The notes below the pieces were generated by a model. The model saw nothing but the letters and a program-made list of their open reading frames with translations. It ran no database searches and was not told the origin of the DNA. A program made the position numbers and the translations under genes. 62,000 nucleotides of DNA from Phoronis australis (Eukaryota > Phoronida > Phoronidae), in NCBI GenBank assembly GCA_002633005.1, contig NMRA01000144.1, positions 716,485 through 778,484 of the forward strand, in the 5' to 3' direction. Of this stretch, positions 38,701 to 50,635 are shown piece after piece (within the stretch, counting starts at the first letter, position 1; every line of letters begins with the position of its first letter).

Positions 38701-39974
38701 TCACTGCCTATGAGGAGGCAGAGAATGACACTTCAGGTCATGCGATGACACAGCTTATTGTCGACTCTTTAGAGAAGAAGGCCCAAAAAGACGGCACTAG
38801 TGGTGAAGTTTACTCCAAAGAGAGACTGTTCTATGAGCAGGTCATGAGTGAAACATATGCTCAGTTGTTGGTATGTTCTTAATTTTTTTGGTAATTATTT
38901 ATCTGGCATACAATTAAAGTGGTTATAAACCTCAGTTTCACAAAAAATGACAGTTTTAATGTAGTTCACTTACTGTAGTTACGAATCTGGTATTCATTAA
39001 CTTGTTCCTTACTCAGGTTAGAGATAATTCCTTGTCTTGGAAGATTTGACAATTCGTTATTGCTTGAGATCAGGTTCAATGAGATGGCTTGTCATGGCGA
39101 GTTATTTTGTATGCTAAGCATGGTCTCAGCACTACTGAACTGTCAGTACTTTCCTACCCAGCTAACCAGTTCTCATCTGCGTAAGGAACAAGACCAAAGT
39201 TATAAAAAGTGGTGTTATAGAAAGTGGTCTAATTAAAAAATTAATTAATTAGGTGGTTGAAGTGAGTTAATAGCAGATTATAAAGTTCATAAATGTTTTT
39301 GAGTACTAGACAACAAATAGCAATTTTTGTCATCACTTCTGTTTTATGTACCAACTTTTCATGTTATCATTTTATAAAATTAATAGCATTCACTGTTAGT
39401 TGTCCAGGTTAATGCCCATGTTTAGTTTAACATCCAAGCCATCCGCAGTTTATAGGTTCACGATTTCCTTGAAAGCGCCAGTGCCTTTGTGAAAGTCCAT
39501 CTCACGAAGTTTAGGTCCCAAAAGGTTGGAAACTCTTTGAGTAACGATCAGTCCAAAGATCCATGGCACGTTTTTTGAGTGGGAAAATAGCCATACTCTA
39601 CTGTTTGTTTTCTTTGACTCTTACACGAGACTTCATTGCGGATGTAACTCCATGGATCTTTGTCTGAATCAATTGTTTGGGTGAATGCCCACCCCGATTC
39701 TTCAAAACTTTATTTTTAATCCTCCATACTCAACTTAATGCCCACTCCCTGATTTTTGGGTTCCCTGGGCAGTAACCCGGCTGATTATGGTAAGATCCAT
39801 TGTGAATTGTAATTGTATAGCAGTCTGTCTTGTTTGTGCACTAAATGATTACTAATTAATGATGTCAGCGCAAAAGAGGGTTCTGCTTTAATTTTTAATT
39901 TGGTTCTGCATTTATTTGCAATTTAGATACTTTGTTCACTTTTTCAGGAAGAGAAATTGGCAGCTGACAAGTAA
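17729..39974 (+). CDS. uncharacterised large protein with a degenerate TBC-like region and three C2-like regions
   Basis: Twenty-seven exons: 17729-17839, 18555-18701, 19681-19802, 20104-20203, 20491-20653, 21527-21743, 22529-22652, 23338-23515, 23725-23909, 24691-24834, 25368-25529, 26584-26699, 27051-27195, 28035-28302, 29313-29507, 30269-30329, 30676-30859, 31298-31534, 31982-32134, 32581-32749, 34118-34273, 35037-35185, 36610-36797, 37406-37541, 37930-37998, 38667-38870, 39948-39974. All are GT-AG, and phases fit at all 26 junctions, giving about 1,369 residues. Residues 161-181 are a charged helix. Residues 230-560 resemble a Rab-GAP TBC fold (LPGTLRRYIWLDIL; ALMFLWDQVF), but the YxQG and IxxDxxR fingers are not visible. 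C2-like regions lie near 612-760 (LGWSKVPLH), 835-1004 (FDIYIDGVNFLPD; ILFRLLPHFI) and 1080-1260 (VGLKVKIERAYGIP; VGWTVVPIFD). The C-terminus is acidic and helical. I cannot assign a vertebrate name. A trafficking or ciliary scaffold role is only a guess from the fold resemblance. Confidence 0.85.
22230..22400. mobile_element. degenerate MITE copy
   Basis: The stretch GACCAACTTTCTGTGTTAAG to CATGAAACAAAGTCC resembles the right end of the 625-901 element (GGCCAAGTTTCTGTCTTAAA to CATGCAACAGACCC). It lies in an intron of the large gene. Boundaries are approximate. Confidence 0.4.
29600..29950. repeat. dispersed repeat, copy B
   Basis: This is the diverged relative of the 12,000-12,410 sequence, in the same orientation, in intron 15 of the large gene. 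See copy A for the shared strings. Confidence 0.45.
32398..32577. repeat. 46-bp degenerate minisatellite against a splice acceptor
   Basis: Four units, each with a CTTCATGGA-like start, a GGTGGCC-like middle and a TTTCACTTTA-like end, run to within a few bases of the acceptor of the large gene's exon 20 (32581). An ATT-rich microsatellite lies just upstream (about 32,200-32,250). Confidence 0.55.
32991..33512. mobile_element. TIR element whose termini are themselves hairpins
   Basis: The left terminus holds AAGCCTCAAGATGGC and, 17 bases on, its inverse AGCCATTTTGAGGCTTGG. The right terminus (about 33,447-33,500) is the inverse of the whole unit. Outward similarity extends to about 32,991 and 33,512. 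It is non-coding and lies in intron 20 of the large gene. Confidence 0.6.
34700..34835. mobile_element. MITE fragment (AAGGAACAAG family)
   Basis: The end CCCAGAAACCACTTCTCATC followed by TGAGTAAGGAACAAG matches the termini at 39,001-39,191 and a fragment near 30,010-30,055. It lies in intron 21 of the large gene. A more diverged copy may lie at 6,790-6,920. Confidence 0.5.
35340..36350. repeat. tandem repeat with unit of about 360 bp
   Basis: CAAATAGGTTTCTATTAAAG at about 35,639 recurs as CAAATAGGTTCCTATTAAAG at about 36,007. The following 200 bases also correspond (CATACTGTA; ATCATTATGAAAATTGG; GTATGGCTGA). A third, more degenerate copy begins near 36,240 and an earlier partial copy lies before 35,630. 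It lies in intron 22 of the large gene. Short open frames here are not genes. Confidence 0.6.
37005..37261. mobile_element. TA-flanked palindromic element enclosing a tRNA-like promoter
   Basis: The left end TAGGTAAGAATTATTAGTC and the complement of the right end TAGGTAAGAATTATTAATC match almost perfectly, and the inverted similarity runs for about 60 bp per arm. The TA ends suggest a Tc1/mariner-type MITE. A minus-strand tRNA-like segment occupies the centre. It lies in intron 23 of the large gene. Confidence 0.7.
37081..37145 (-). ncRNA. tRNA-derived segment (A and B boxes)
   Basis: On the minus strand, TTGCTCATTGGACTAGAGCA (37138-37119) resembles a tRNA D-arm with A box. GGTTCAAGTACC (37102-37091) is a good B box at normal spacing. 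The acceptor stem does not pair and the T-stem has mismatches, so this is a tRNA-derived pseudogene or SINE head and not a functional tRNA. It may still recruit RNA polymerase III. Confidence 0.5.
39001..39191. mobile_element. MITE (AAGGAACAAG family), complete copy
   Basis: The left end CTTGTTCCTTACTCAGGT and the complement of the right end CTTGTTCCTTACGCAGAT form terminal inverted repeats around about 190 bp. It is non-coding and lies in the last intron of the large gene. Target duplication not resolved. Confidence 0.65.
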
Positions 39975-42900
39975 AGCGAGATATTTTGTGAAACTGCAAG
40001 ACTGTGTGAAGTGAATGTTTTGTTTATTATCATTATGCCCTGTTCGTAAAGAGAATCAATCCAAAACTTGAAGGATCACAACTTGCTGTTCAGTTGGAGA
40101 CTTCACTGAACAGTGTCAATTGATCATGTAGAAGCGATGGTTTCCCTCCTAATGATGAAGAACCACTTTTTAGTTTTGCATTTGCCTGCAGAATGTTTTT
40201 ACTCAGCAACAGAATGTTTTCATGAAGACGATGTGTTCCTTAGTCACCTATTACATTGTAGAAGTACACCATAGGTAGCCAGACTTGGTTCCTTATGGTC
40301 AATTGTGCCATATTTGTTTTGTAAAGGTCTTACAATCAACAACTGGATATTCTACAGATAGTGCTAAGACAAAGCTGTTCATCCCTGTAGGGGTGTGCAG
40401 GATTACAATGCATAACCTGCATTCCAACAGAAAGCGCTGTGTCACTAGCTGCACCCTGTGAATTTCCAGTTCTTCATTATTATAAAGACATAGTAAGTGT
40501 ATGCTAACCTTATGTCAGTGCTTGGATGCCAGTAAATATCTGGCCAATAGGAACAGTGTGCATCTAGCCTATCATGTTTGCATCAAAGCAACATGATATG
40601 AGCATTCTGTAAAGCTTGTCATTCCTGAGATACAGTGCAAGACAAAAGTTTTCAGACAAAATACTATTTTTCACGCCATAACAGCGAATTCCGTTAACAA
40701 TAAAAAGTACTTTAGGGTGAATTCTGGATTATTTTGTCTAAATACTTTGGCGTGTACTGTACTAGCAGCAGAGTATGTTGCTTGGCAACAGAAATAGTGA
40801 CAATAATTATGGACATGTACTCCCGTAATTTACCACTCCAAGCAGCCCTCCAGTCACTTTCATCTGTGGCTGTTTTACTGTCAAAATAAATGTAGTGTGC
40901 TTAGTTACTAGACACTAATGAGATGTGTTGTGTAGATTTGTACAAATTTTGCCAAGTTGTTGAGATGGTTGTCTAAGTGAACCTAGGTATAGTCGGAGTG
41001 CGACTCATTTGCATATCCTCTAGCAAACCATAAGACTGGATTTGCCAATTTGAAAGTTTACCATGAATCAGATATCCTGCTTTAGTACCCCATCCTTCAA
41101 CACTCGTCTAACATTTTCAATCTTTTAATTTATTGAACAACATAGATTTTTATGTTTTTACAACTCAGTGTTTCTCTTGTGCTATATCTCTGTTTTTGGT
41201 GTTATGTGCCAATTAAATGGTGTGGGTTCCTCTTCTTTAGAAAAGGACCGAATTTTAATGGTTAACTTAATATTTAAGTGGTGATGCTAATGAAAAGGGT
41301 GGTTCATTATTATGTATATTAGAGATTGAAAACAGAATAATGTTTAGTGCCACATGGGTGTCTGTGGAATTCGCGTTTCACATCACTACGTGTATGCATA
41401 CATTTTTTAGGTTATACCATCGTTTCACTGGGGCTACTTTTTGAATTTCCGGCTCCTCATGTGAACCGTCTCGTGCTGTCACATTCTGCTTTGTACATAT
41501 CATTATAAGAATACATGTGTTAGTTTGTAACTTTCTCTTAACATAGCAGTTACCTTATACTGTAGCAATATCAGAAGTTACAAAGATATGAACATTGTAT
41601 CGAACATAGAGATGCTCCACCTACCACCAGTTTCACAATGCACAAAATCTAAATCAAGCAATTGACTGTTGGTTATGTAAAGTAAGGGGAGAATGATCAT
41701 GTGAACATTTTGAAGTATTTTACTAAAAGCTCTATTTTAGAACCAATATTATAAGTTAACACGTCAGGTAGTGTGGCAGCTGACTTTGGAGAGCTTGGTT
41801 CCTGACATAACATGGCGGTGGCTACATCCCTGCACTAAATTTTCATCTTTTCCTGTGGAAAAGTTTTTACTTTTTGCTTCCATTCTATTGTAATCTGATA
41901 TTGCCCATAAATTAAGAAGGGCACTTCAACAGAACACATATCAATTTGTAACTTAAGTATTGTAAAACATAAGTTTGTATAGGACACTGTCGCACCAAAC
42001 AGTCTCAGAGCCCATATTAACGTAGTGGTGAAATGGGCTGGGAATGGGCGACTTCAGGCAAAAAATGTGCATGGAATACGCCACATCAGCGGGGTTTCTA
42101 CCTAGACTGTACAATGCTTGGTCGTTTGTAGATCATACCAAGAACTTCCTTGGCGTGGCAGGAATTTTGCACAATTGAAATTCACTTAGACATATTGAGT
42201 TTATTAACGCAGTAACTCATTGAATCGCATTGTGATATTATCCCATCATTTGTGTTAGCGAGTGCCAAATTGTTTTGTCTTTGAAGGAGTAAGATTGCCG
42301 TTAGTAAAAAAGGAACTGTTCCATATATATTCCATGAAGTATTCTTAGATTTTCAGTGGAGCTATACACCCTATTGTAGGGGACAGTATTGTAACGATGG
42401 CTGCATGTATGTAGACCCATGCACCTTACTAAATGTACTATATTTTTTTCAAAAATAAATCGAATGGGTACAGCTTTACATAACGGTAATGCCAAATGTC
42501 CCAAATACCTGCGTACATGGTTAGTGGTTGTTCATTATGGTATTGCTATGTTAAAAAGGAATGTTACCTTTTTTGATGGTGTTTATGGTCATGATTTCTA
42601 TGAAACTGAATTCATTAGAAAATTACTCTTCAAACCAGAAGTGTGAGCAAGTTGCACAATAAAAGTCTGCGAGACTTGGGCGGCTGAATTTACTATTCTT
42701 AGGTTTTTTACCTGGCACAATTGCTCTTTTCGAATGGCAAATTGTTATACACCAGGGCTGTGCCTGAAAATGGTTGGCGCCTCCCTCACTGGACACAGTT
42801 ATCAAAACGAAAGAGAGGTGGCACAGTTCACTTGGCCCCGCCTACATATATTTTCCAAACTTACTCACTGCAACTCTTCTGGTTGTCAACTCGATGAATG

Positions 42901-45600
42901 TGAAATCAATACCTGTTAATAAAATAACCACAAATGACCAAAAACACGTTCAAAAGGGCAAACTGTTCCCCTTTAAGTAATAAGTACATTTGGAATGATG
43001 TTTGGTATGAAGTATGTAGTACGAAGAAACTAAACACTCAATTCATAAAACTGTATATATTTCATTTATATTGTGCTTGTATACAAATCGATTCATTTTA
43101 TTTTTCTAATAAAATTAACCAAGAATAAAATACCTGTTGTTTTAATAGTTGTGAAAACACATTGTCTAAAAGAACAAAGGAAACAATCACCATCAATAGT
43201 CTGCAATAATCTGATACAATAGCACTTAACAACTTCTATAACCAAGAAAACTAGATGATTGAATTCATGTTCCTTGTAATAAATCAAAACACTGATGATA
43301 TTTTATGGAAGTTCCAAATGTCTATAAACTTTATATACTCGAACATGAATCTGATCACCAAAAGTTCTACAATTCCTTAAATTATGAACTTAAGAACATA
43401 ACGAAAGAAATAAATTAAGTACAGAATTCCATCTTGCATAGTCGTATTAAAATTTCTATAACAAGTTGAAACAATCACCTAGCATGCATAAATTGTGAAC
43501 TGAACAATCTGAGATGTTAATAAGACCTGCTCCTACAGCTAGTGGACCTGACCCCCAATGCACTGCACGTGGTGATATGCTCTCCTTGCAATGTATAAAT
43601 TGGGCGTGTAACTAATTGTTTTGGGGGGCATTTTACTCTCAGGTCAAATGTACTTCATTGCAATCATTTACACTATGTCTGACACATTGTAAGTCATCGT
43701 TCCGTTCAACATAAACATGTCGTTACCTTATAATTGATTTAATCCTCATTTCCATTCTGTTGCCTCGCTGTCAGCATCTGAACCACTAGGTTCAAAGAAA
43801 ACAAAACACAACGCTGCACTCGTTCAAATACTGCAACATTTGCATATGTATGGCAATTGCATTAGAGACAGAGAAAACAGAAATATTTAAAAAGATGATC
43901 AGCCTTCCATTGTGTAGTCTGTAAACTGTATTTGGTTACGGTTGCGTCCACTAGGGTTGCTGCATATTCGTCTAACAAATACAACGCTCTCACTTGAATG
44001 AAAAATAACCTGGGCTCAACCCACACAGGTAACACCAACACCTTCAACATCAACAGACAATGTCGCAGTGAGTGGTATATCACGCTTAACAGAGTGATAA
44101 AGGATAAAGAAAAAGTGAAGAGCCCACTCACAATAAAGATGACAAAAACGTTTACAACCGTGAATCCGCACAGGCCATTTGAAGATCATTATAAGACCAT
44201 AATGGCTCACAAATACAGAATCCACCACCAATTCACGGAAATCAGACATCTGAAGAGCACACTCAAAAAACAAAGAATGTGCTATCAAAATCAACTTCAG
44301 TGAAAATTATGGGTGTAAAGCAAACAAGGAGATCCAATCGATGTATTTTGGATCAAGTTGGCAGCAGGCCAGCCTGCATACAGGTCACGTAACAACATTT
44401 ACTGAGAATTTGTCCACAAGGTAAAAACCCAATTACTGAACAACAAGTGAAGACACACGGCATATCGCACCTGCCATATGATGCACTTGCATCCCGTACT
44501 CATAGACTTGAAGCACAGGGGATCAGATGGCCATTCAAGAAAAGTACAAGAACTCCACAAATATCCACCTGCTTTTGACTCTCCCTTTTGCTTTAAGTTT
44601 TAAATGTGAACTAGAACTTCTTAGAATACTCATATGGTAAAGGCCAAGCAGATGGAGCTGGTGCTGCTCTGCTGTCAAATGCTGCGCTGACTGGTTTGTT
44701 GTCCAAGTAGCCAACATACTCACATGTCATGACATGGCCACTCTATTAAGGGGTCAAAGTGAAAGCCACACTCTACAAAATTCCCCAGAACCAAGTAGAA
44801 AAGCTCGTTGGGAAGCATAGAGTCTCAAAAGCAACTATGTGATGGGAAAATGTCAGACACATCAAGTTATTTCTGATGAATACAGTGTGATATATTACAC
44901 AGTTATCTCCCTATTGCAACTCAGGCACCTCGTCAAGAATTTGCCAACATGACCACACGGTAAAGGTGGTATTGAGGAACTCCATAGCACCAGTCCTTCA
45001 TAAGAAACCATCATATATCGACAAAGTTAATGATGCAGGTAAACTGAAACAGCAACTTACTAAAGATGAAATTACTCTTTTTGTGTCTTTTCAAGAAAGG
45101 TTATGAGGTAACCTTTTCTGATCTGTCGCCTCTTTCTAATGACAAACGTAAAGAGTATGTTATGTGGCAGGCATGGAGAACGGCAAAATTGCAGCAAGGG
45201 ACAATGTACTGCAAGGTTTCTGGAAATTTCTGAGATCAGATAATAACAGTTAATGATATGATTAGATGAGATCATGTGGTTTTTGTTAGCCAATCAGTAA
45301 GTAAGTGCATTATTATAATTTGGGCAGAAGACTGAGAGGCAGTCAGATAGAGTTTAGCGTTTGAAGCTACAGGACTTGCTTCAGGGTACTGAAGAAATAG
45401 TACAACGGAAAAACTCATGGAGGATTCAAAGAGGATCTTGGCACGGCAAACGTTAATGAACAGGAAATTAACCAAGAGCTTGCCACTTGCATTCTGGGTA
45501 GTGAGATACTGCCAGCACGGGTTGCGTCATGAAGAACAGTGACCAGCAAGAGGAATTGTGAGTAGTCAGATACTGCCTAAAAGTGTTATTACGTCAAAAA
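39975..45600. other. 3' UTR of the large gene and intergenic DNA
   Basis: Candidate polyadenylation signals AATAAA lie at 40699 and 40885. Beyond about 41 kb the sequence is AT-rich with scattered short open frames lacking domain similarity or codon structure. I see no gene, RNA or clear transposon here. Confidence 0.5.
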
Positions 45601-46018
45601 GAACTGCAACCAGCCAGTACACTGTCACAGTACTAGAGAATTATGACATAAATATAGATGGCACTTGCTATTCGCCCTAGCCGCCATGTTCCTTTTGTCT
45701 CTAAGTCCATTGTTTAATTAGCGGTAAGATTCCCTCATTTATTGTAGCCTTAGCACATCTGAAGCATTGTTAACCTATTGTAATCACACGTCACTTATCA
45801 GCGACCTAGTATTTACCCCGTCTCTGTTCTTTCAGGTTACGATCATTCGTAGTTTGCTGTCATCAATAAACAGTAAAGAAATACTTGCGAGTTATTTTCT
45901 ATGATCATGACCACTAATCCTCTTAAACCAGCGACTCCAAACGACGCCCACCGTCCAGTGTCCTCACCCCGGGTGCAGCTACGAAACTGGCGACAGGGAA
46001 GTAACACTAGCTGTTGAA

Positions 46019-46870
46019 TTTCTAAAAATACACGGACTCACACACACCGCCCAGCCCAGTGCCAGCGTCAAGCTCGACAGAGTTAACCGGCCGTCCATCA
46101 CCACCAACGTGAGTTCTGCGGACTGGCAGTATTTCCTGACGCAATGGAACGAGTACGTAGAAGCCACTGGCATCACAGGGAAAACCAGAACCATTCAACT
46201 TCTGGAATGCTGCGACGAAAGACTAAGAAAGGACCTCACACGCACCTCTGTCGACCCCCTGACATCACTGGACATTAAAGCGATTCTGGCTTCCATGAAG
46301 AAATTGGCTGTGCGTGCAGAGGTTCCGATGGTAGCCCGGGCTCAGTTGTATACAATGACCCAAGACCACGACGAGCCAGTCCGCACATTTTGCACCCACG
46401 TGCGTGGCCAGGCCGCTGTGTGCCAACACTCCTTGCCCTGTCCATCATGCAATCAACCTGTCGCCTACACTGACTCAGTGATCACTGATGTGGTGAGCCA
46501 AGGCCTTGCAGACAAGGACATCCAGCTAGACCTATTGGGGGACTCCAACCAGTCACCCTCTCTAGAAGAGGTCCTCTTATTTGTCGAAAAGAAGGAAACG
46601 GGCAAACGCTCAGCCACATGCCACGCTGAGCCCACTCACGTCCATGCGGTTAAGAGCACATACCGCAAAAACCGGGATGCACGCCCGAAACCCCACGACA
46701 ACATTTTACCGGATCCGCGCCCTGACATAAACGACACATGCACATACTGCGGCCAGACCGGCCACGGCAGAAAAGCACCGACGAAGACACGCCGTAGTTC
46801 TTGTCCCGTCTTCAGCCACACTTGCCAGAGGTGTAGCACCAAGAACCACTTTCCAGCTGTGTGTCGCGGC
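46019..46870 (+). pseudogene. gag of the older element
   Basis: The frame includes WQYFLTQWNEYVEATGI, a helical capsid-like stretch (QLDLLGDSNQSPSLEEVL) and two zinc knuckles: CTYCGQTGHGRKAPT, then CQRCSTKNHFPAVC. It is open from upstream of 46,109 to 46,870, where the inserted LTR adds four residues and a stop. The frame resumes in phase at 50,948 once the insertion and one GCGGC copy are set aside. An earlier break lies near 46,015. GC content is clearly above the surroundings. Confidence 0.75.
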
Positions 46871-47030
46871 TGTTGTAGATGTTAACTGACTTGCTGTAGC
46901 TGTGATTTATATCTTAATCAATAGATGGCATTGCATGTTGCTACCTTGGTTAGGTCAAGGTCGTTCTAAAAAATAAATAATAAAATGGTGGACATGTGAC
47001 TTATTTCATTGGCATACACAAGCCTAAACA
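46871..47030 (+). repeat. 5' LTR of the young gypsy element
   Basis: It begins TGTTGTAGATG and ends AGCCTAAACA. It is the partner of 50783-50942 with three substitutions (positions 11, 27 and 101). AATAAATAATAAAA near its 3' half can serve as polyadenylation signal. Confidence 0.95.
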
Positions 47031-47185
47031 TGGTGTCAGGAACAGATAGGAACCACAACACATTCAGTGAGTACCCGTGCTTTATACAGACATTGTGATA
47101 AACACTGAACTGGGACTGGTGCTGTTGTGATTTCAGTGACAGTTACTGAGCTCAGCACTTCTTGAACTTTCCTTCCCAAAACAAA

Positions 47186-48079
47186 ATGGCTTCCTACCAG
47201 ATACCTCCACCGGCACCTATGAGTGTAAAAGGAGACTTAGTGGAAAATTGGAAGGACTTTAAAAGTGCATAGCAGTTCTACGTTATTGCTACTGACTTGC
47301 AATCAAAACTGACTGTAGATGAGGAACCTTCCCCTGCTGGAATGAAACTGGTTGCAGCAACATTGTGTTCAGTTATGGGCCAAGCATGTCTCAAAATTCT
47401 TAATGCCCTGCCAGACGTCACGAAGGAGGACAAACAACATTATCTCAAGATACTTGAAAAGTTAGAGAATCATTTTGTACCTCAACGACATGTCCTGTAT
47501 GAACGCTTCAAGTTCAACAAAGCCCAGCAGACGGAAAAGGAAACAGTTGATGGATTTGTCATACGGCTGAGACAGCTCGCTGAAACATGTGAATTTGGGA
47601 GTTTGACCGAAAGCCTCATAAGGGATCGATTGGTTATCGGCACCACAGACAGCCATGGCAGAGACAGGTTGCTACGCGAGCGCCCAGTACCCACCCTTAA
47701 ACGCTGTATCGACACATTGCGTGCATCTGAGATGTCCCGAACGCACAGGTCAGAAATACAAAATACTGACGGTCAGGTCCACGCTGCAATGAAATCTAAA
47801 GATAAACAAACTTGCAAGAAAATGGCTTCTACCAAACCTAAGAAACAGAGAGAGAAGAAACCTTGCGGCTACTGTGGAACAGTGCACGAAAAAGGAAAGT
47901 GTCCAGCATTTGGGAATCGCTATGCGAAATGTGGTAGAAACAACCATCTACCATCGGTATGCCGCAGTACAAAGAAAAAAGTCCACCAAACCAGTCACAC
48001 AGATGTAGGTAACGCACATGATTATGAATCAGACGATTCCATATTCAGTACAAGACGAACCCGGAAAGTGTGCGCATGA
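47186..48079 (+). pseudogene. gag of the young gypsy element (nonsense codon 29)
   Basis: The ATG at 47186 starts a gag frame interrupted by TAG at 47270, after which it stays open to TGA at 48077-48079. The body shows a retroviral capsid-like segment (ENHFVPQRHVLYERFKFN; TVDGFVIRLRQLAETCEFG; IRDRLVIGT). A first zinc knuckle, CGYCGTVHEKGKC, follows. The second knuckle (RYAKCGRNNHLPSVC) has Tyr where the first Cys is expected. Both defects are compatible with G-to-A changes. Confidence 0.85.
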
Positions 48080-48560
48080 TGGTACCCATGACCTTTCACA
48101 GCAAAGTGGTGACTACAATCCCTGTGCAGCTTGACAGTGGAGCGACTTGTAGTGCCATGTCACTAGCAACACTACAAGGAATACTGCAGTCCGACAAGGT
48201 AGATTTACATCCCTGCACTAGCTCTATAGAGTTCTATGATGGCACGAAGATTCAACCCCTTGGAACTTATTCGTTAGACATCAGTAGAGATGATGGTCCC
48301 GTTTTTACAGAGAGGTTTGACATAGTGCCACAGGCACCCTGGCCTATTATTAATGGAGAGCTCTGTATCGACCGCGGATGGATTTCCATACATGGATCTA
48401 CAATTCATACTGCTGCAGCAACACCCCTTTGCAAGACAGATGTCCTACAAAGGTATCATGATGTATTTCATGGCTTAGGCTGTTTGCCAGGCGAATACAC
48501 CATTGAGGTAGACAACAATGTACCACCGGTACAGCACACACCCAGAAGAGTTCGTGCCCC
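48061..48560 (+). pseudogene. retropepsin region of the young gypsy element, out of frame
   Basis: TTIPVQLDSGATCSAMS carries the D-S-G-A active-site motif of aspartic retropepsins. The later stretch INGELCIDRGW and the linker to RT (GCLPGEYTIEVDNNVPPVQ) follow. The frame is -1 relative to gag and returns to the gag frame at the start of RT, near 48,555, so two breaks flank the protease. Whether the first is programmed frameshifting or mutation cannot be told from one copy. Confidence 0.8.
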
Positions 48561-50635
48561 TGCGGAAGAAGCTAAAAGAGAAGTTGGAAAGCATGGCAGA
48601 ACAAGGAATAATAGCAAGGGTCACAGAACCAACAGATTGGATCAGCAGTTTAGTTGCGGTGAGCAAAGGTGACAAACTCAGAATTTGCATCGATCCGAAA
48701 GATCTGAATCAAGCAATAAAGCGACCCAAATATCAAATGCCGACGCTGGATGAACTACTACCTACTTTGTCTAAGGCAAAAATCTTCTCAGTCCTTGACG
48801 CTAAGGATGGATTCTTCCAAATAAAACTTACAGAAGAAAGCAGCTACCTTACTACTTTCTGGTCTCCCTTTGGAAGGTACCGATACCTCAGATGTCCACA
48901 AGGTATTTCCAGTGCTCCAGAAGAGTACCAACGTAGACAGAAAGAAGTACTTGATGGACATGGCGTAGACGTGATAGCTGATGACATCATCTGTTTTGGA
49001 TCAGGAGACTCTGTTGAAGAGGCCGAGGCAGACCATGATAGAAACATGATTGCTCTACTTGAGAGAATGCGTCAAGTGAATCTGAAGCTCAACCCTAAGA
49101 AGCTGAGATTTAAACTGGATGAAGTGACATATATGGGTCATTTGTTCACTGCTGAAGGTGTTAGGCCCGATCCAGCTAAAGTAGAAGCGATTCTGAATAT
49201 GCCCCGTCCAGAAAACGCGAAAGCTATTCAATGCTTGTTGGGGAGTGTCAATTATCTTTCCCGTTTTCTACCCAAGCTGTCAGATGTTAGTGAGCCGCTT
49301 CGATTTTTGACTCAGAAGGATGTTGAGTGGACATGGCAGTCACAACAAGAGAAAGCTTATCAAGCGATACTCAAGCTTGTGGCTGACACCCCTGTACTGC
49401 GATACTATGATGTCAATGCCCCTGTAACCATACAATGTGACGCATCGGACAAAGGCATTGGCATGGCCCTCATGCAAGCTGGACAGCCAGTTGCATTCGC
49501 TTCTCGAGCCTTGTCATCAACGGAGCAAGGTTATGCTCAGATTGAGAAGGAATGTTTGGCTATAGTTCTTTCATGCGAGCGCTTTGACCAGTATTTGCAT
49601 GGTCGTGATGTAATAAATGTCCAGACTGATCACCGTCCACTAATTTCCATATTCAAGAAATCCATACATAGTGCTCCAAAAAGGCTCCAGAGAATGTTGA
49701 TGAGGCTGCAGAAGTATAACCTCGACGTTCAGCATCTACCAGGTACACAGATGTTCATAGCTGACATGCTTTCCAGAGCGTACTTGCCAGTACAACCTGT
49801 GAAGGAAGAACATCCAAGGTGCTACGTGTTTCAGATGTCACAAGAAACCACTCTGTGCGAGGATATTGCATCAATTAAGCAACGTGATCACTTGTCATTA
49901 GCTTTAACCACACATCTGCAAATACAGCGATGTACCCAAGCGGACCCTGTTCTGCAGTCGCTAGCTGTCACAGTTCTGACTGGTTGGCCTGATAGTCGTC
50001 AGGAAGCTCCTGCTTGTATTCGTGAATATTGGAATTTCCGAGATGAGTTGACGGTGGAAGATGGTGTAATATACAAGGGTATGAAAGCACTTATACCAGC
50101 CACCATGCGCCCACAGATGATAGCTCGTTCACATACCAGCCACCTTGGAGCTGAAGCTTGCATACGCAGAGCACGAGATGTCGTGTTTTGGCCTGGGATG
50201 GCTAACGACATAGCAGAGAAAGTCAAGTCATGCCCAGTATACAATGAGTACCTTTCAAGGCAACAGAAGGAACCGCTTATGACGCACAAGTTACCAACTC
50301 TACCATGGTCCAAGGTTGGACAAGATTTGTTCCAGCTTAATTATGGTGAGCACTACTTGGTAACTGTAGATTATTTCAGCGATTACTTTGAGCTTGACCA
50401 CTTAGAAGATACCACTGCCAAGACTGTGATTGAGACAACCAAAGATCATTTCGCTCGACATGGTATTGCCGATATGGTAACGGACAACGGTCTTCAGTTA
50501 ACTATTCAGGAGTTTGAAGAGTTCCGCCAGAACTGGAACTTCGAGCACATCACCAGTTCACCCCTACACAGTCAAAGCAATGGGAAAGCCGAGTCCGCAG
50601 TGAAGATAGCTAAGAATTTGGTGAAGAGTAGTTAG
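48545..50635 (+). pseudogene. pol (RT, RNase H, integrase) of the young gypsy element, C-terminally truncated
   Basis: About 690 residues are open. Reverse transcriptase shows LRICIDPKDLNQAIKRP, FSVLDAKDGFFQI and the catalytic VIADDIICFG. RNase H shows TIQCDASDKGIGMAL, IEKECLAIV and QTDHRPL. Integrase shows the H-H zinc part (HTSHLGAEACIRRAR), then SCPVY where the second zinc Cys is expected, then D (GQDLFQLN), D (VTDNGLQL) and E (GKAESAVK). The frame stops soon after the catalytic Glu. Only about 135 bp remain before the polypurine tract, so the integrase C-terminal domain is deleted. Confidence 0.92.

Noticed and set aside
43860-45060. Medium open frames on both strands suggesting another gene
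   Set aside because: No motif, no consistent splice phases and no similarity that I recognise; overlapping frames on both strands argue for non-coding DNA.
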